64,000 nt of DNA, taken from assembly GCF_027938815.1 (NCBI RefSeq), contig NZ_CP115913.1, positions 4,808,001 through 4,872,000 of the forward strand, in the 5' to 3' direction. The notes below the pieces were generated by a model, which saw only the letters and a program-made list of their open reading frames with translations, made no database searches and was not told where the DNA came from. Each line of letters begins with the position of its first letter. The stretch's first letter is position 1. Made by a program: the position numbers and the translations under genes. The stretch comes from Oceanirhabdus sp. W0125-5. GTDB taxonomy: Bacteria; Bacillota; Clostridia; Clostridiales; Clostridiaceae. Shown in pieces: positions 1 through 8,210 of this stretch.

Positions 1-921
1 TATTTAGAATCTATTGGTAAAGATCCAAAGGAATGGACTGACTGGTGGCAAGGAGAAGATGCTAAAGTTTATCAATTCATTGGTGAAGATAATATATATT
101 TCTATGGTATTGCTGAAATGGCAATGTTCCTAGCTCTGCAAGGTAAAGAAAGTCAAGATGAAATCAACTGGGAAACTATGAATTTGCCACATTTAATTCC
201 AAATAATCATGTGCTGTTTATGGATAAAAAAGCAAGCAGCAGCAGTGATATAAAACCACCTATGGCAAAAGAGTTATTGGAACACTACACTCCAGAGCAG
301 CTTAGAATGCACTTTTTAAGTCTTGGATTAGCTAAAAAGAGTGTAAGTTTTATGCCTCAAGTTTATATGCCAGAAGAAGAACGCCAAGGTCCAGACACAG
401 TATTAAAAGATGGTAACTTGCTAACTAACGTATTTAACCGCCTTGCAAGATCATGTTTCTACACAGTACAGAAGCACTTTGATTCAAAGATTCCTGAAGG
501 TGAGGTTAGTGAAGAGATTCACTCTCTATGTAAAAACTCAGTTCTGGAATACGAGCGTCATATGTTTAATCATGATTTCCATCGTATAATTTATGTTCTT
601 GATAGTTTTATCAGAAAGCTAAATAAATACTGGGCAAACAACATGAAAAAAGCTGATACAGATGAAAATAATGAACTTAGAAAACAAATACTTGTTGATT
701 CATTCTATGGTGTAAGAACAGCTCTGACACTGATTCATCCTATTGCACCAAACAGTTGTGAGGTAGTAAGAGAATATTTAAGAATTAATGAAAACATTTG
801 GAATTGGGAATATATTTTTGAACCTTTAAGTACCTTTATGGAAAATGCTGCTGAGCATGAAGTTAAATTCTTAGAACCAAGAATTGATTTCTTTAAGAAA
901 CATGAAAGCCAGTTTAGATAA
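1..921 (+). CDS. Class I aminoacyl-tRNA synthetase, methionyl type, C-terminal part
   Basis: The frame is open from base 1, so the 5' end lies outside the window; 306 residues plus stop are present. The product resembles MetRS: the nucleotide-binding-loop region reads LFMDKKASSSSDIKPP (window residues about 73-88), a KMSKS-like variant, followed by an all-helical anticodon-binding region. It would charge tRNA-Met in the cytoplasm. Clostridia often carry a second, divergent MetRS-like ligase, and the KASSS variant makes that reading possible, so I give no gene symbol. The stop codon is followed within one base by the first hairpin of a structured repeat, probably its terminator. Confidence 0.8.
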   Translation, partial: YLESIGKDPKEWTDWWQGEDAKVYQFIGEDNIYFYGIAEMAMFLALQGKESQDEINWETMNLPHLIPNNHVLFMDKKASSSSDIKPPMAKELLEHYTPEQLRMHFLSLGLAKKSVSFMPQVYMPEEERQGPDTVLKDGNLLTNVFNRLARSCFYTVQKHFDSKIPEGEVSEEIHSLCKNSVLEYERHMFNHDFHRIIYVLDSFIRKLNKYWANNMKKADTDENNELRKQILVDSFYGVRTALTLIHPIAPNSCEVVREYLRINENIWNWEYIFEPLSTFMENAAEHEVKFLEPRIDFFKKHESQFR

Positions 922-1070
922 TGGCACTAACGTGCCAAAAACAAACTGAAAATTGAAAGTGGAAAGTTGAAAACGATGGATGATTCTCACTTGTGTGAGA
1001 ATCTACATTGTATTGCTCTTTAGGACAAAATGAAGTTTACTCATTTTATCTTTGATAAAATATTGTATAA
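922..1070 (+). repeat. Structured intergenic repeat, copy A (5' half)
   Basis: This is the 5' half of the repeat family. It begins with a perfect hairpin, TGGCAC-TAAC-GTGCCA (922-937). A heptad arm follows (about 947-975, units TGAAAAT, TGAAAGT, GGAAAGT, TGAAAAC), then hairpin 1 GATTCTCAC/GTGAGAATC (982-1003) and hairpin 2 ATTTTATC/GATAAAAT (1043-1061). It then breaks off and lacks hairpins 3-4 and the right arm. It lies between convergent genes. Confidence 0.75.
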
Positions 1071-1093
1071 TCTACAGATAAATAAATTTTATA

Positions 1094-1137
1094 GGATAAT
1101 CCTCCAATAGAAATTAACTTCTATTGGGAGATTATCC
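1094..1137. terminator. Bidirectional rho-independent terminator
   Basis: Long stem: GGATAATC-c-TCCAATAGAA (1094-1112) pairs with TTCTATTGG-ga-GATTATCC (1119-1137), loop ATTAAC. It lies between convergent genes; the U-richer tail is on the minus strand, serving the ParB-like gene. Confidence 0.75.
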
Positions 1138-1161
1138 CTTTAAAAACATTCCTTGTTCAAC

Positions 1162-1560
1162 TTAATATATTCCTAATTCCTTCTGCATTTTTCTACATCT
1201 ATCATTCCATAAAGTTTCATATTCCTCTGGATTTATTACTCGTCCTTTTAAGTCATGTATTGATTTTATCCCTTCTGAATCACACCAATCAATACAAATT
1301 TGATATGCATCCCAACTTAGTTCCTCTTCCTCCCAATAATATACTTTTATAGATTCTATACCTTTTAGATATGCAGCGTAGGCCCTTGTATGACCATCTA
1401 TAAATATTATTTTACCATTTAACTTTTTTATAGGGATAGCATCATAGCTATCATAATCACTTGGATTAAACCACTCTAAAACTTTATCAAGCTTTTGTGA
1501 GCTTATATATAATTGACTTGGTTGTATATCCTTTAACTCCATTATTAAATCTCTCGTCAT
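1162..1560 (-). CDS. ParB N-terminal-like domain protein
   Basis: This 132-aa protein has a ParB/Srx-type core: an N-terminal stretch with QPSQLYIS, then IDGHTRAYAAYLKG (about residues 54-67), which matches the conserved GHxR motif of ParB N-terminal nuclease/CTPase folds. There is no HTH or C-terminal dimer domain, so it is not a partition protein. Stand-alone members of this type are usually annotated only by domain and their substrate is unknown. The start is supported by AAGGAGA 8 nt upstream. Monocistronic, with its own terminator. Confidence 0.6.
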   Translation of the reverse strand: MTRDLIMELKDIQPSQLYISSQKLDKVLEWFNPSDYDSYDAIPIKKLNGKIIFIDGHTRAYAAYLKGIESIKVYYWEEEELSWDAYQICIDWCDSEGIKSIHDLKGRVINPEEYETLWNDRCRKMQKELGIY

Positions 1561-1622
1561 ATAATATCTTCTCCTTAACTTTGATAATAAATAAAAACAA
1601 TACTGTTTATTTAATCTTCTAT

Positions 1623-3352
1623 CTACCTTAATTCCTCTTCAGCTCCAAGAACCCATTCTCTAATTGATTGAGTAATATCTTTAATACTTCCCTCTTCAAA
1701 AGGGTTTTTCAAGTTTCCTAACTTAATAACCTCAACAAAAGACTTACTTCCACCTGATTTACATACTTTCATATAATCTTCCCAAGCCTCTTCTCTATTC
1801 TCTTTAGCTTTATACCAAAAATTGAATGCAGCAACCTGTGCTAATCCATAATCAATATAATAAAAAGGTCCCCAGAATATATGAGATTGACGAAGCCAAT
1901 AAGTTCCCTTATCAAGGAATGTATTTTCTTCATAATCTCTATAGGGAAGATATTTCTTTTCAAGCTCTCTCCAAAATGAATTTCTCTCTTCATAAGTAGC
2001 CTCAGGTTTCTCATAAGCAAAATGTTGAAACTCATCAACTACACAAATATATGCTAGTAATGATAGTGCATTACACATATGTGAGAACTTATATTTTTCT
2101 GCATCATAACCAAAAAAATCTTTAATCCACGGCTCTGTTAAGAATTCCATACTCATTGAATGAATTTCACTTATATCTTCTGATGAAGAACAATACTCTG
2201 GTATTTCGTAGTTTGCACATAAATATTTTTGAAAAGCATGTCCAGCTTCATGAGTGAAGACATTAAAATCATCTATTGTTCCTCTATATACAGAATATAT
2301 AAATGGAGAATTATATTTAGGTATATACTCGCAGAAACCACCCTCTTCTTTCCCTTCTCTTTTCTCAACATCAAAAAGATCTTTTTCTACTATATATTCA
2401 AAAAACTCACTGGTTTCATAAGATAGTTCTTTATACATTTTTAATGTCTTTTCAATAATTGAGTTAACATCCCCTTTCAATTCAGCATTCCCATCTAAAA
2501 AATGTACTGGCTCATCATAATACTTAACTGTTTTTATTCCCAGTCTTTTAGCTTGCCTTCTTATAAGTTGCTCATTTAAAGGTACAATATACTCTAATAC
2601 CTGTTTTCTAAAATTAGCAACCATATCTTTATCATAGCCTATTCTATTCATACGAGCATATCTTTATCATAGCCTATTCTATTCATACGAGCATATCCCA
2701 TATCAACAAAATTCTCATATCCCATCTTTAAAGCCATTTTATGTCTTAGCTTAACAAATCTATCAAATAAATCTTGCATCTCATTTTCATTCTCTTTATA
2801 TAACTCCGTTTCAGCTTCATATGCTCTCTTTCTCATACTTCTATCTTCAGAATTTATATATAAATCAAAATCCCATATTCCAAGTTCTTCTCCTTGAAAT
2901 TCCTTCTTATAAGACTCAAATAACTCTACATATTCTGTTACTAACTTTTTCTCCTGCTGCAGTTCTTGTATAATTTCATCTGATACACATTTCACCTTCA
3001 TTCCAGCTAAATTAAATAGCTGATCTCCATATTTTTCTCTATGCTTATCTTTGAATTTCGAGTTAGCTAAAGCTTTATAATAATCGCAAACTAATCCATC
3101 TAAAATAGGCTCTGCCTCATCATAATAATCAATTTCTTTACTATAGATTTCTTTATTAACACCTAAACATTTTCTTAATTCACTAAGTGTTCTCATTGAA
3201 GTAAATTCATTTCTAATAGTATTAATCTCATCTATTACTGAACACTGTTCCTCAAAAGAATCAGTTATATTAAATCTATTAATCAACACTTCAAAATTTT
3301 TCTTAATTTCTTTTATATTAGCTCTCTTATATTCATATTCTGCAAATTTCAT
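1623..3352 (-). pseudogene. M3 family oligoendopeptidase, frameshifted by a 35-bp tandem duplication
   Basis: Two abutting frames encode one M3 (PepF-like) peptidase. The upstream part (2648-3352, 234 codons) gives the helical N-terminal domain. The downstream part (1623-2651, 342 codons) carries the zinc motif FTHEAGHAFQ (HExxH) and the C-terminal catalytic domain. Removing one copy of the 35-bp duplication at 2622-2697 restores one frame of about 564 residues, a normal length for the family. The duplication leaves an ATGA stop/start overlap at 2648-2651, so the catalytic half might still be made by reinitiation, though no strong SD precedes it. The 3352 start has a good SD (GGAGGGG). An IS sits 23 bp upstream, separating the gene from its original promoter. 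Confidence 0.85.
2622..2697. repeat. 35-bp perfect tandem duplication inside the M3 peptidase gene
   Basis: Two perfect 35-bp copies (2622-2656 and 2657-2691) are followed by six bases of a third (2692-2697). 35 is not a multiple of 3, so the duplication shifts the frame and creates a TGA after 12 duplicated or shifted codons. Such repeats can collapse by slippage or recombination. Confidence 0.95.
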
Positions 3353-3444
3353 AAATTCCCCTCCACTCTATATTTGGTATTGTCAAAAGTTTTAATGGTA
3401 CTTTCGACGTAACCCCTTGATTTTCAATACTTTATCTATATTAG

Positions 3445-3519
3445 ACTTGCCCCCTCCCTCTAAAGGTGTTAATTTTAGTTTGCGAAAAAAAATATATAAC
3501 CAAAGATAAGGAGGCAAGT
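3445..3519 (+). promoter_or_regulatory. Possible SD-sequestering stem in the IS transposase leader
   Basis: ACTTGCC (3445-3451) can pair with GGCAAGT (3513-3519), and the adjacent CTCCC tract lies opposite the GGAG Shine-Dalgarno of the transposase (3510-3514). Such hairpins limit translation from read-through transcripts in several known IS elements. The pairing is seen; the function is inferred. Confidence 0.35.
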
Positions 3520-3526
3520 TTTTAAC

Positions 3527-4921
3527 ATGATTAATTATTATTTAGTTTTGTATATTGTTTTTCTTAAGCAAGTTATAAATCTACTCATTATTTTATTGAC
3601 TGGAAAAGGACTCAATAAGATCCCCAATTCTGATACTTTAGATAAACCTTACAGGAAAATACAAGTGGATGATAAACCAATAATTGTGAAACCTGAAAGG
3701 TTAGATTACAGAGAACTCCTATCGGAGCATTATAAACTCAAAGGTAAAGAGTTAGCTCCTGTTAGAACTCAAAAAGGACGTTCTCACGTGAGTTCTAAAA
3801 TCAGTTGTCCTAAATGCAATGCTCCAAATATTTATCTATACGATAACAATGGAGGGCGTGGTCAATATAAATGCAAAGTCTGTTCCACTAACTTTAACAC
3901 TAAAAACCTTTATGATAAGCAGGTAAGATTTAAGTGTCCTCATTGCAATAAATTTTTAGAACGAATTAAAAATCGTAGTAATTTTACCATTTACAAATGC
4001 CGAAACAACAACTGTTCTTTTTATAAAAACAACTTAAAGTCTATTACCAAAGAAAAACCCTATGACACTAAAGTTAGATATATATTTAGAGAATTTGATT
4101 TCGATTTTGCATCTCTAAAGGGCGATAGTCCTGTGCAAAGTAATATATCCTTATCCAAGATGTATTCATCATCCCACGTATTTGGCTTAATAATGACTTA
4201 CTACGTAAATTACGGATTATCTTCAAGAAAAACAGCAGCTATCATGAGAGAAGTTCATTGTGTTAAAATATCACATCAAACTGTGCTAAACTACGCTGCA
4301 GCTGCTTCTGTTCTACTAAAACCAATGGTGGACAACTATCCCTATAATCCAACAGAATCTATATGCGGCGATGAAACATACATCAAAGTCAATGGTAAAT
4401 GGAACTATATATGTTTCTTCTTTGATGCTGTTAAAAAGATAATTCTCTCGTATAGAGTTTCGCCTAATCGCGATACTTTCTTAGCTTGTAGAGCCATCTA
4501 CGATGTTATCACTAAGTACGAAAAACTTCCTGAAAGCCTTAAACTAGTAGTTGATGGTAATCCAATATATCTGTTAGCAGAAGTTTTCTTCGCTAATCAC
4601 GATATTAATTTTGATGTCATGCAAGTAATTGGACTTACCAATGATGATGAAGTTTCAGCTGAATATCGTCCTTTAAAACAGATTATTGAACGATTAAACA
4701 GAACCTTTAAGAGAAGTTATAAGACTACTAATGGCTACAATAGCTCAAACGGCTCTATAACTCATATAATTCTTTTTTGTACATACTTCAATTTCTTGAA
4801 ACCTCATGCAAGCTTAGAACAAAAAGTTCCTGTAATAATTCCAGAACTTGAAGAGTTGGAAACCATGCCTGCACGTTGGTGCAAATTAATGAAATTAGCT
4901 GAGTCATACTGCCAATCTTAA
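3527..4921 (+). CDS. DDE transposase with N-terminal zinc ribbons
   Basis: 464 aa. Residues about 85-155 hold two zinc-ribbon modules (CPKCN...CKVC and CPHCN...C). The C-terminal half is a DDE domain of the IS6/IS240 type: first Asp in ICGDETYIKVNGKW, second in LVVDGNP, Glu in IIERLNRTFK. It cuts and joins the ends of this element. The frame is intact, so the copy may be active. It is longer than ordinary IS6 transposases because of the zinc-ribbon extension. SD GGAGG about 12 nt upstream. Confidence 0.85.
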   Translation: MINYYLVLYIVFLKQVINLLIILLTGKGLNKIPNSDTLDKPYRKIQVDDKPIIVKPERLDYRELLSEHYKLKGKELAPVRTQKGRSHVSSKISCPKCNAPNIYLYDNNGGRGQYKCKVCSTNFNTKNLYDKQVRFKCPHCNKFLERIKNRSNFTIYKCRNNNCSFYKNNLKSITKEKPYDTKVRYIFREFDFDFASLKGDSPVQSNISLSKMYSSSHVFGLIMTYYVNYGLSSRKTAAIMREVHCVKISHQTVLNYAAAASVLLKPMVDNYPYNPTESICGDETYIKVNGKWNYICFFFDAVKKIILSYRVSPNRDTFLACRAIYDVITKYEKLPESLKLVVDGNPIYLLAEVFFANHDINFDVMQVIGLTNDDEVSAEYRPLKQIIERLNRTFKRSYKTTNGYNSSNGSITHIILFCTYFNFLKPHASLEQKVPVIIPELEELETMPARWCKLMKLAESYCQS

Positions 4922-5022
4922 TATCGCATTATTTTAAAATCGACCTATATCATAGGTTTATTTGCCATACCCTTTTTTAGAATCACACATCCCTTTCGGG
5001 ATAAAAAATATTAATCTTTTCA

Positions 5023-5083
5023 ATTTCTCGGAGAGAAATATCCTTCGTTTTCCATTTTCAATTTTCCATTCTCAACTAAATTA
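5023..5083 (+). repeat. Structured repeat, 3' half (copy B) inside the IS
   Basis: Hairpin 4 of the repeat family (ATTTCTC-GGA-GAGAAAT, 5023-5039) is followed by a right heptad arm (about 5044-5078: TTTCCAT, TTTCAAT, TTTCCAT, TCTCAAC). It is the 3' half only. Its arm is of the same sequence type as the left arm of copy A at 950-975. Confidence 0.6.
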
Positions 5084-5151
5084 ATCTTCTTGTCTTTAAA
5101 TCCTTATATTCCTTATCAATTTTCATATACTTTTGACACTACCCTATATTT

Positions 5152-5216
5152 AGGATATCACAAGGTACTTGACCTTAAAACCTCATAAACATTACATAAT
5201 TAAACTTGAGTTTATC
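5152..5216 (-). repeat. Dispersed upstream repeat, copy 1
   Basis: The core AAAACCTCATAAACATTACA and the bases after it (5177-5210) match 8861-8894 with about four differences. The similarity continues weakly on the 5152 side. Before the IS inserted, this block lay directly upstream of the M3 peptidase gene. Confidence 0.5.
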
Positions 5217-5241
5217 ACGTTTAACTATTTAAAATAATAAA

Positions 5242-5279
5242 CAGAGGACAGTTCAATCATTTTATCGAACCATCCTCTG
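5242..5279. terminator. Terminator hairpin
   Basis: CAGAGGA-ca-GTTC (5242-5254) pairs with GAAC-ca-TCCTCTG (5267-5279), loop of 12 nt; an AT-rich tail follows on the minus strand. It is placed to end the hydrolase transcript at 5344-6492. Confidence 0.65.
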
Positions 5280-5343
5280 CTAATGTTTTCCTTAAAACAC
5301 CACTAAACCTATTTAATAAAATCTTTATTAATTAATTTCCATT

Positions 5344-6492
5344 TTATACATCTACACTTGAAATCAATTTTTCATTAGCTATGTAGCTATTCAAGTCATT
5401 CTTTTCTTGAAGTAAATACTCCTCAAAGAACCTTACAATAACCTCATTTATAGCTCTATGAGCATCTTCTGTTTTTAATTTTCCATTTATATATTCTTGC
5501 CTTAATAATATAGGTCTGTCAGTAAATGTGTGATGTTCAGCATCATGTAATTTAATAAACATCTTATCTCCTGATAAATAATCATAAAGTTCCTTTTGTC
5601 TATTTATTTTTAAGTTTAATACCTCATCATATTTAACAATTTTTTGCTTAAATTCTTCTCCATCAAGTTCATCTTTAATCTCATTTATATATTCACTCAT
5701 TGCTGATTTATAATCAATTGAATCCATTCTAAAATTTAAAACTGGTGTGCTGAAAAAATTCTTTGACTGTATATCTTCCTTTAAATCAAAGTATTGTTGT
5801 GCTCCGTCTAGCATAGCAACTGCTTTAATTCTTGTATCTTCTCTCCCAGCCTCCATAACAGCTGCTCCACCAAGGGAATGTCCAAGCACTCCTATCTTGT
5901 TTAAAGAAATTTTACCTTTTACTATTGAATCATTTTTATTAAGTTCTTTAAGCTCATCAATTACAAAAGATATATCATTCTCTCTCATATCTTTAAGCTC
6001 ATTCATCTTCTCAAATAACTTTTCATACTTAGGTCCAAAGTCCAGTGTAGTTTGTTCTATAATATTCCCATCGGGAAATATAGTAACTGTTGTATCATAT
6101 GTATGACCAATAGTAATAACAATATATCCTTCATGAACTAATCTTTCCACATTGAACATGGATGTATCTCTTCCCATACCAAATCCAGGTGAGAATATAA
6201 TCAATGGATATTCTTTATCTCCTTTGGCAATTGGTGCATCATTATATGAATTGATTTTAATATTATTAAGATATTCTTCACTTATTTCTTCATCATCATC
6301 TTTATATCTTTCAATAAACACCTCTTCACAAGGACTATATAAATCTTTATAATAAGCTTGTTGTTCTGGCTTCCATTCTCCATCTGCTGGATAGAATATA
6401 CTTACCACTATTTTTCTGTTCTCATGATTTTTAGAAAAAATCTCTTTTCTATTGGTATCTTCTAAAACTCTTACTGTTCTTCCTATTATCAT
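5344..6492 (-). CDS. Alpha/beta hydrolase, PAF-acetylhydrolase-like
   Basis: 382-aa cytoplasmic alpha/beta hydrolase. The oxyanion/beta strand region reads PLIIFSPGFGMGRDTS; the nucleophile elbow is GVLGHSLGGAA (Ser about residue 205); the acid is in AVAMLDGAQ; the His is in DAEHHTFTD. The fold and spacing match the plasma platelet-activating-factor acetylhydrolase group, and the likely activity is a lipid or ester hydrolase of unknown substrate. No signal peptide is visible. A clear paralogue lies at 13694-14827. It is preceded by a long gene-poor stretch holding a dispersed repeat and a nadE remnant. Confidence 0.75.
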   Translation of the reverse strand: MIIGRTVRVLEDTNRKEIFSKNHENRKIVVSIFYPADGEWKPEQQAYYKDLYSPCEEVFIERYKDDDEEISEEYLNNIKINSYNDAPIAKGDKEYPLIIFSPGFGMGRDTSMFNVERLVHEGYIVITIGHTYDTTVTIFPDGNIIEQTTLDFGPKYEKLFEKMNELKDMRENDISFVIDELKELNKNDSIVKGKISLNKIGVLGHSLGGAAVMEAGREDTRIKAVAMLDGAQQYFDLKEDIQSKNFFSTPVLNFRMDSIDYKSAMSEYINEIKDELDGEEFKQKIVKYDEVLNLKINRQKELYDYLSGDKMFIKLHDAEHHTFTDRPILLRQEYINGKLKTEDAHRAINEVIVRFFEEYLLQEKNDLNSYIANEKLISSVDV

Positions 6493-6861
6493 AAATAGTT
6501 CCTCCCTTATCCCCTTTTAATATATCCTTTTGAAAATAATAAAAATGATACCCATTCAGTAATCTATTATCCTCAATCATTAAAATTTTGCCCTAGTCAT
6601 CAGTCCTTTAATTCTTCAAAAATATACTCTTAGTTTAGCATATATAGAAGGAATTCAGAACCTTTATAATCCAACTTATCTTTATATTGTAAACACAATT
6701 CCTTTCAACCACTTAATGGATTTTATTACAAATCGAATATGCTTTCAATTTGTATCTATTTTAACGGTAACAAAGCTTTCTTTCTCAAAAAACCTATAAA
6801 TGATACCTAACTAAACTTAAGTATTTTAGTATTTTTTTCATTATCACTTTAAGAATACAGG
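6493..6861. other. Intergenic stretch without a recognisable gene
   Basis: AT-rich, no credible ORF. It contains a second copy of the dispersed repeat (6751-6826, matching 8823-8899). Nothing else is recognisable. Confidence 0.5.
6751..6826 (-). repeat. Dispersed upstream repeat, copy 2
   Basis: About 76 bp aligning end to end with 8823-8899. Shared blocks include GGTA-CA-AGCTT, AACCT-ATAAAT-ATAC-TAACTAAA and TTAAG/TTGAG. The order and orientation are the same as at 8823. Confidence 0.55.
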
Positions 6862-7187
6862 ATTTTTACTAAATACAGCGATGGTGGTTCAGATATATTA
6901 CCCTTAGCAGGTCTGAATAAACGTCAAGGTACAATGTTACTTGAATACTTAGGTGCACCAAAAACACTTTGCTTGAAAACTCCTACAGCAGATTTAATGG
7001 ATAGCGTACCTGGTCGTTCAAATGAAGATGAATTAGGTTTATAGTATGATGAAATAGATGATTATTTACAAGGAAAAAACATGCCAGAAGAAATTGCAAA
7101 AAAATAGAGACTAGATACATTCAAACAGAACATAAACGTGCCTTGCCAGTCACTCCTAATGATACATGGTGGATAACAAGTGATTAG
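6862..7187 (+). pseudogene. nadE: nadE remnant (NAD+ synthetase C-terminal half)
   Basis: Translation gives the conserved NadE C-terminal sequence: FTKYSDGGSDILPLAGLNKR, then LKTPTADLMDSVPG, YDEIDDYLQG and finally RALPVTPNDTWW. NadE makes NAD+ from deamido-NAD+ and ammonia. The N-terminal P-loop half is absent, there is an in-frame TAG after DELGL (about 7042-7044), and an A7 run near 7100 has lost one base relative to the expected frame. It is therefore a decayed fragment. An intact nadE is expected elsewhere in the genome. Confidence 0.85.
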
Positions 7188-7188
7188 C

Positions 7189-7234
7189 AAATAGGGATAG
7201 ACATTTGTCTATCCCTATTTGTCTATCCCTATTT
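7189..7234. terminator. Terminator hairpin with duplicated 3' arm
   Basis: AAATAGGGATAGAC (7189-7202) pairs perfectly with GTCTATCCCTATTT (7207-7220). The 3' arm is repeated exactly at 7221-7234, so two alternative stems are possible. It lies between the nadE remnant and the convergent GNAT gene. Confidence 0.75.
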
Positions 7235-7245
7235 GTTATATACTC

Positions 7246-8172
7246 CTAAAATTTTCTGCTCCAATCCCAAATTTCATTAACTGTCTCAACTTTAAAGCCT
7301 AAATCCCAATAAAATTGTTGGTCTCCTCCAAGTATTCCTCTACACTGAGGTGCCATCTTCATAACACGGTTTGCAGCCTCATATATCAATGCTCTTGCTA
7401 CACCCTTTCGTCTGCACCACCATACAACTCCAAGTGGCTCTAATTCACAATAAGGCATTTTGTCATTATACCATATGATAGCAAATCCAACTGGTTTTCC
7501 TTCTTCATCCAATACGCACAAGTCAAGTTCTGGATTATATCCTGGCATTTTTCTCAAATTACTAAATCCTTTTTCACCTGTTTCCGCTGTTGGAAGCGTA
7601 TAGTTAAAGGAAAACATATGGGTATTCGAAAGAAAAAAGTCTGGTGTTTGTTTTCCATCAACTATTGTATACCCTTCTGGAAGGATAACCTCAAATTTCT
7701 TTCCTGAAAAGGGCATTATCAGTGACCTCTCGTTCTTCTGTGATAATCCATACCCTCTCTCTTTTGCCACCTTTCTTACTAAATCATATTCTGGTGGAAT
7801 TCTTAAATGTAAATGTCTTGTTTCATCTTTATAGTTTTTTGTAAAACAAGATAAATGTGTTTCTGCATGATGAAACATTCTCTCAAGTAGTTTAATGTCT
7901 CTTTGTCGTTCTAAAGAATCAAAAAGGAAAAATGCATCTCCATGCCATACCCCTTCGAATATAACTGCTGAAACAATATTGCCATTTTCTTCCCATACCC
8001 CTACCACATGTCTCCAATTATCTTTTACATTCCCCCATGCAATGTGAACTCCACGACAAAACTCATGACGACTAAATCCCCATATTGGATTTCCCCACTT
8101 ATAACTAGCTAAAATAAGTTCTTCCAATTTTAAAAAATCTTCATCTATATAATACCTAAAAGTAATACTCAA
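7246..8172 (-). CDS. GNAT family N-acetyltransferase (tandem GNAT)
   Basis: 308 aa, about twice the size of a single GNAT domain. The C-terminal domain carries the acetyl-CoA loop WWCRRKGVARALI (about residues 252-264) and ends in a typical FYWDLGFK motif. The N-terminal half looks like a degenerate second GNAT fold. The substrate cannot be predicted. The start is TTG (8172) with GGGGGGAT 6 nt upstream. It follows another GNAT gene (8211-8780) and is probably cotranscribed with it. Confidence 0.75.
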   Translation of the reverse strand: MSITFRYYIDEDFLKLEELILASYKWGNPIWGFSRHEFCRGVHIAWGNVKDNWRHVVGVWEENGNIVSAVIFEGVWHGDAFFLFDSLERQRDIKLLERMFHHAETHLSCFTKNYKDETRHLHLRIPPEYDLVRKVAKERGYGLSQKNERSLIMPFSGKKFEVILPEGYTIVDGKQTPDFFLSNTHMFSFNYTLPTAETGEKGFSNLRKMPGYNPELDLCVLDEEGKPVGFAIIWYNDKMPYCELEPLGVVWWCRRKGVARALIYEAANRVMKMAPQCRGILGGDQQFYWDLGFKVETVNEIWDWSRKF

Positions 8173-8210
8173 AATAATCCCCCCTTGTATATAAATTCAC
8201 AATTGACGAT

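Larger units (their letters stand above)
3376..5143 (+). mobile_element. Complete IS element, IS6/IS240-like, with 8-bp target duplication
   Basis: Terminal inverted repeats are GGTATTGTCAAAAGT (3376-3390) and its near-perfect complement ACTTTTGACACTACC (5129-5143), matching 14/15. The flanks carry an exact 8-bp direct repeat CTATATTT (3368-3375 and 5144-5151), the duplication size known for IS6-family elements. Length is 1768 bp with one transposase gene. The right non-coding end holds half a copy of the chromosomal structured repeat (5023-5083). It inserted 23 bp upstream of the M3 peptidase start. Confidence 0.9.

Noticed and set aside
922..1070. Regular hairpins considered as a CRISPR or riboswitch
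   Set aside because: The repeat units are dispersed, not arrayed with spacers, and no aptamer core that I know is present.
1841..2038. 65-codon minus-strand ORF within the M3 peptidase
   Set aside because: Out of frame with the peptidase and lies inside its catalytic domain; a shadow.
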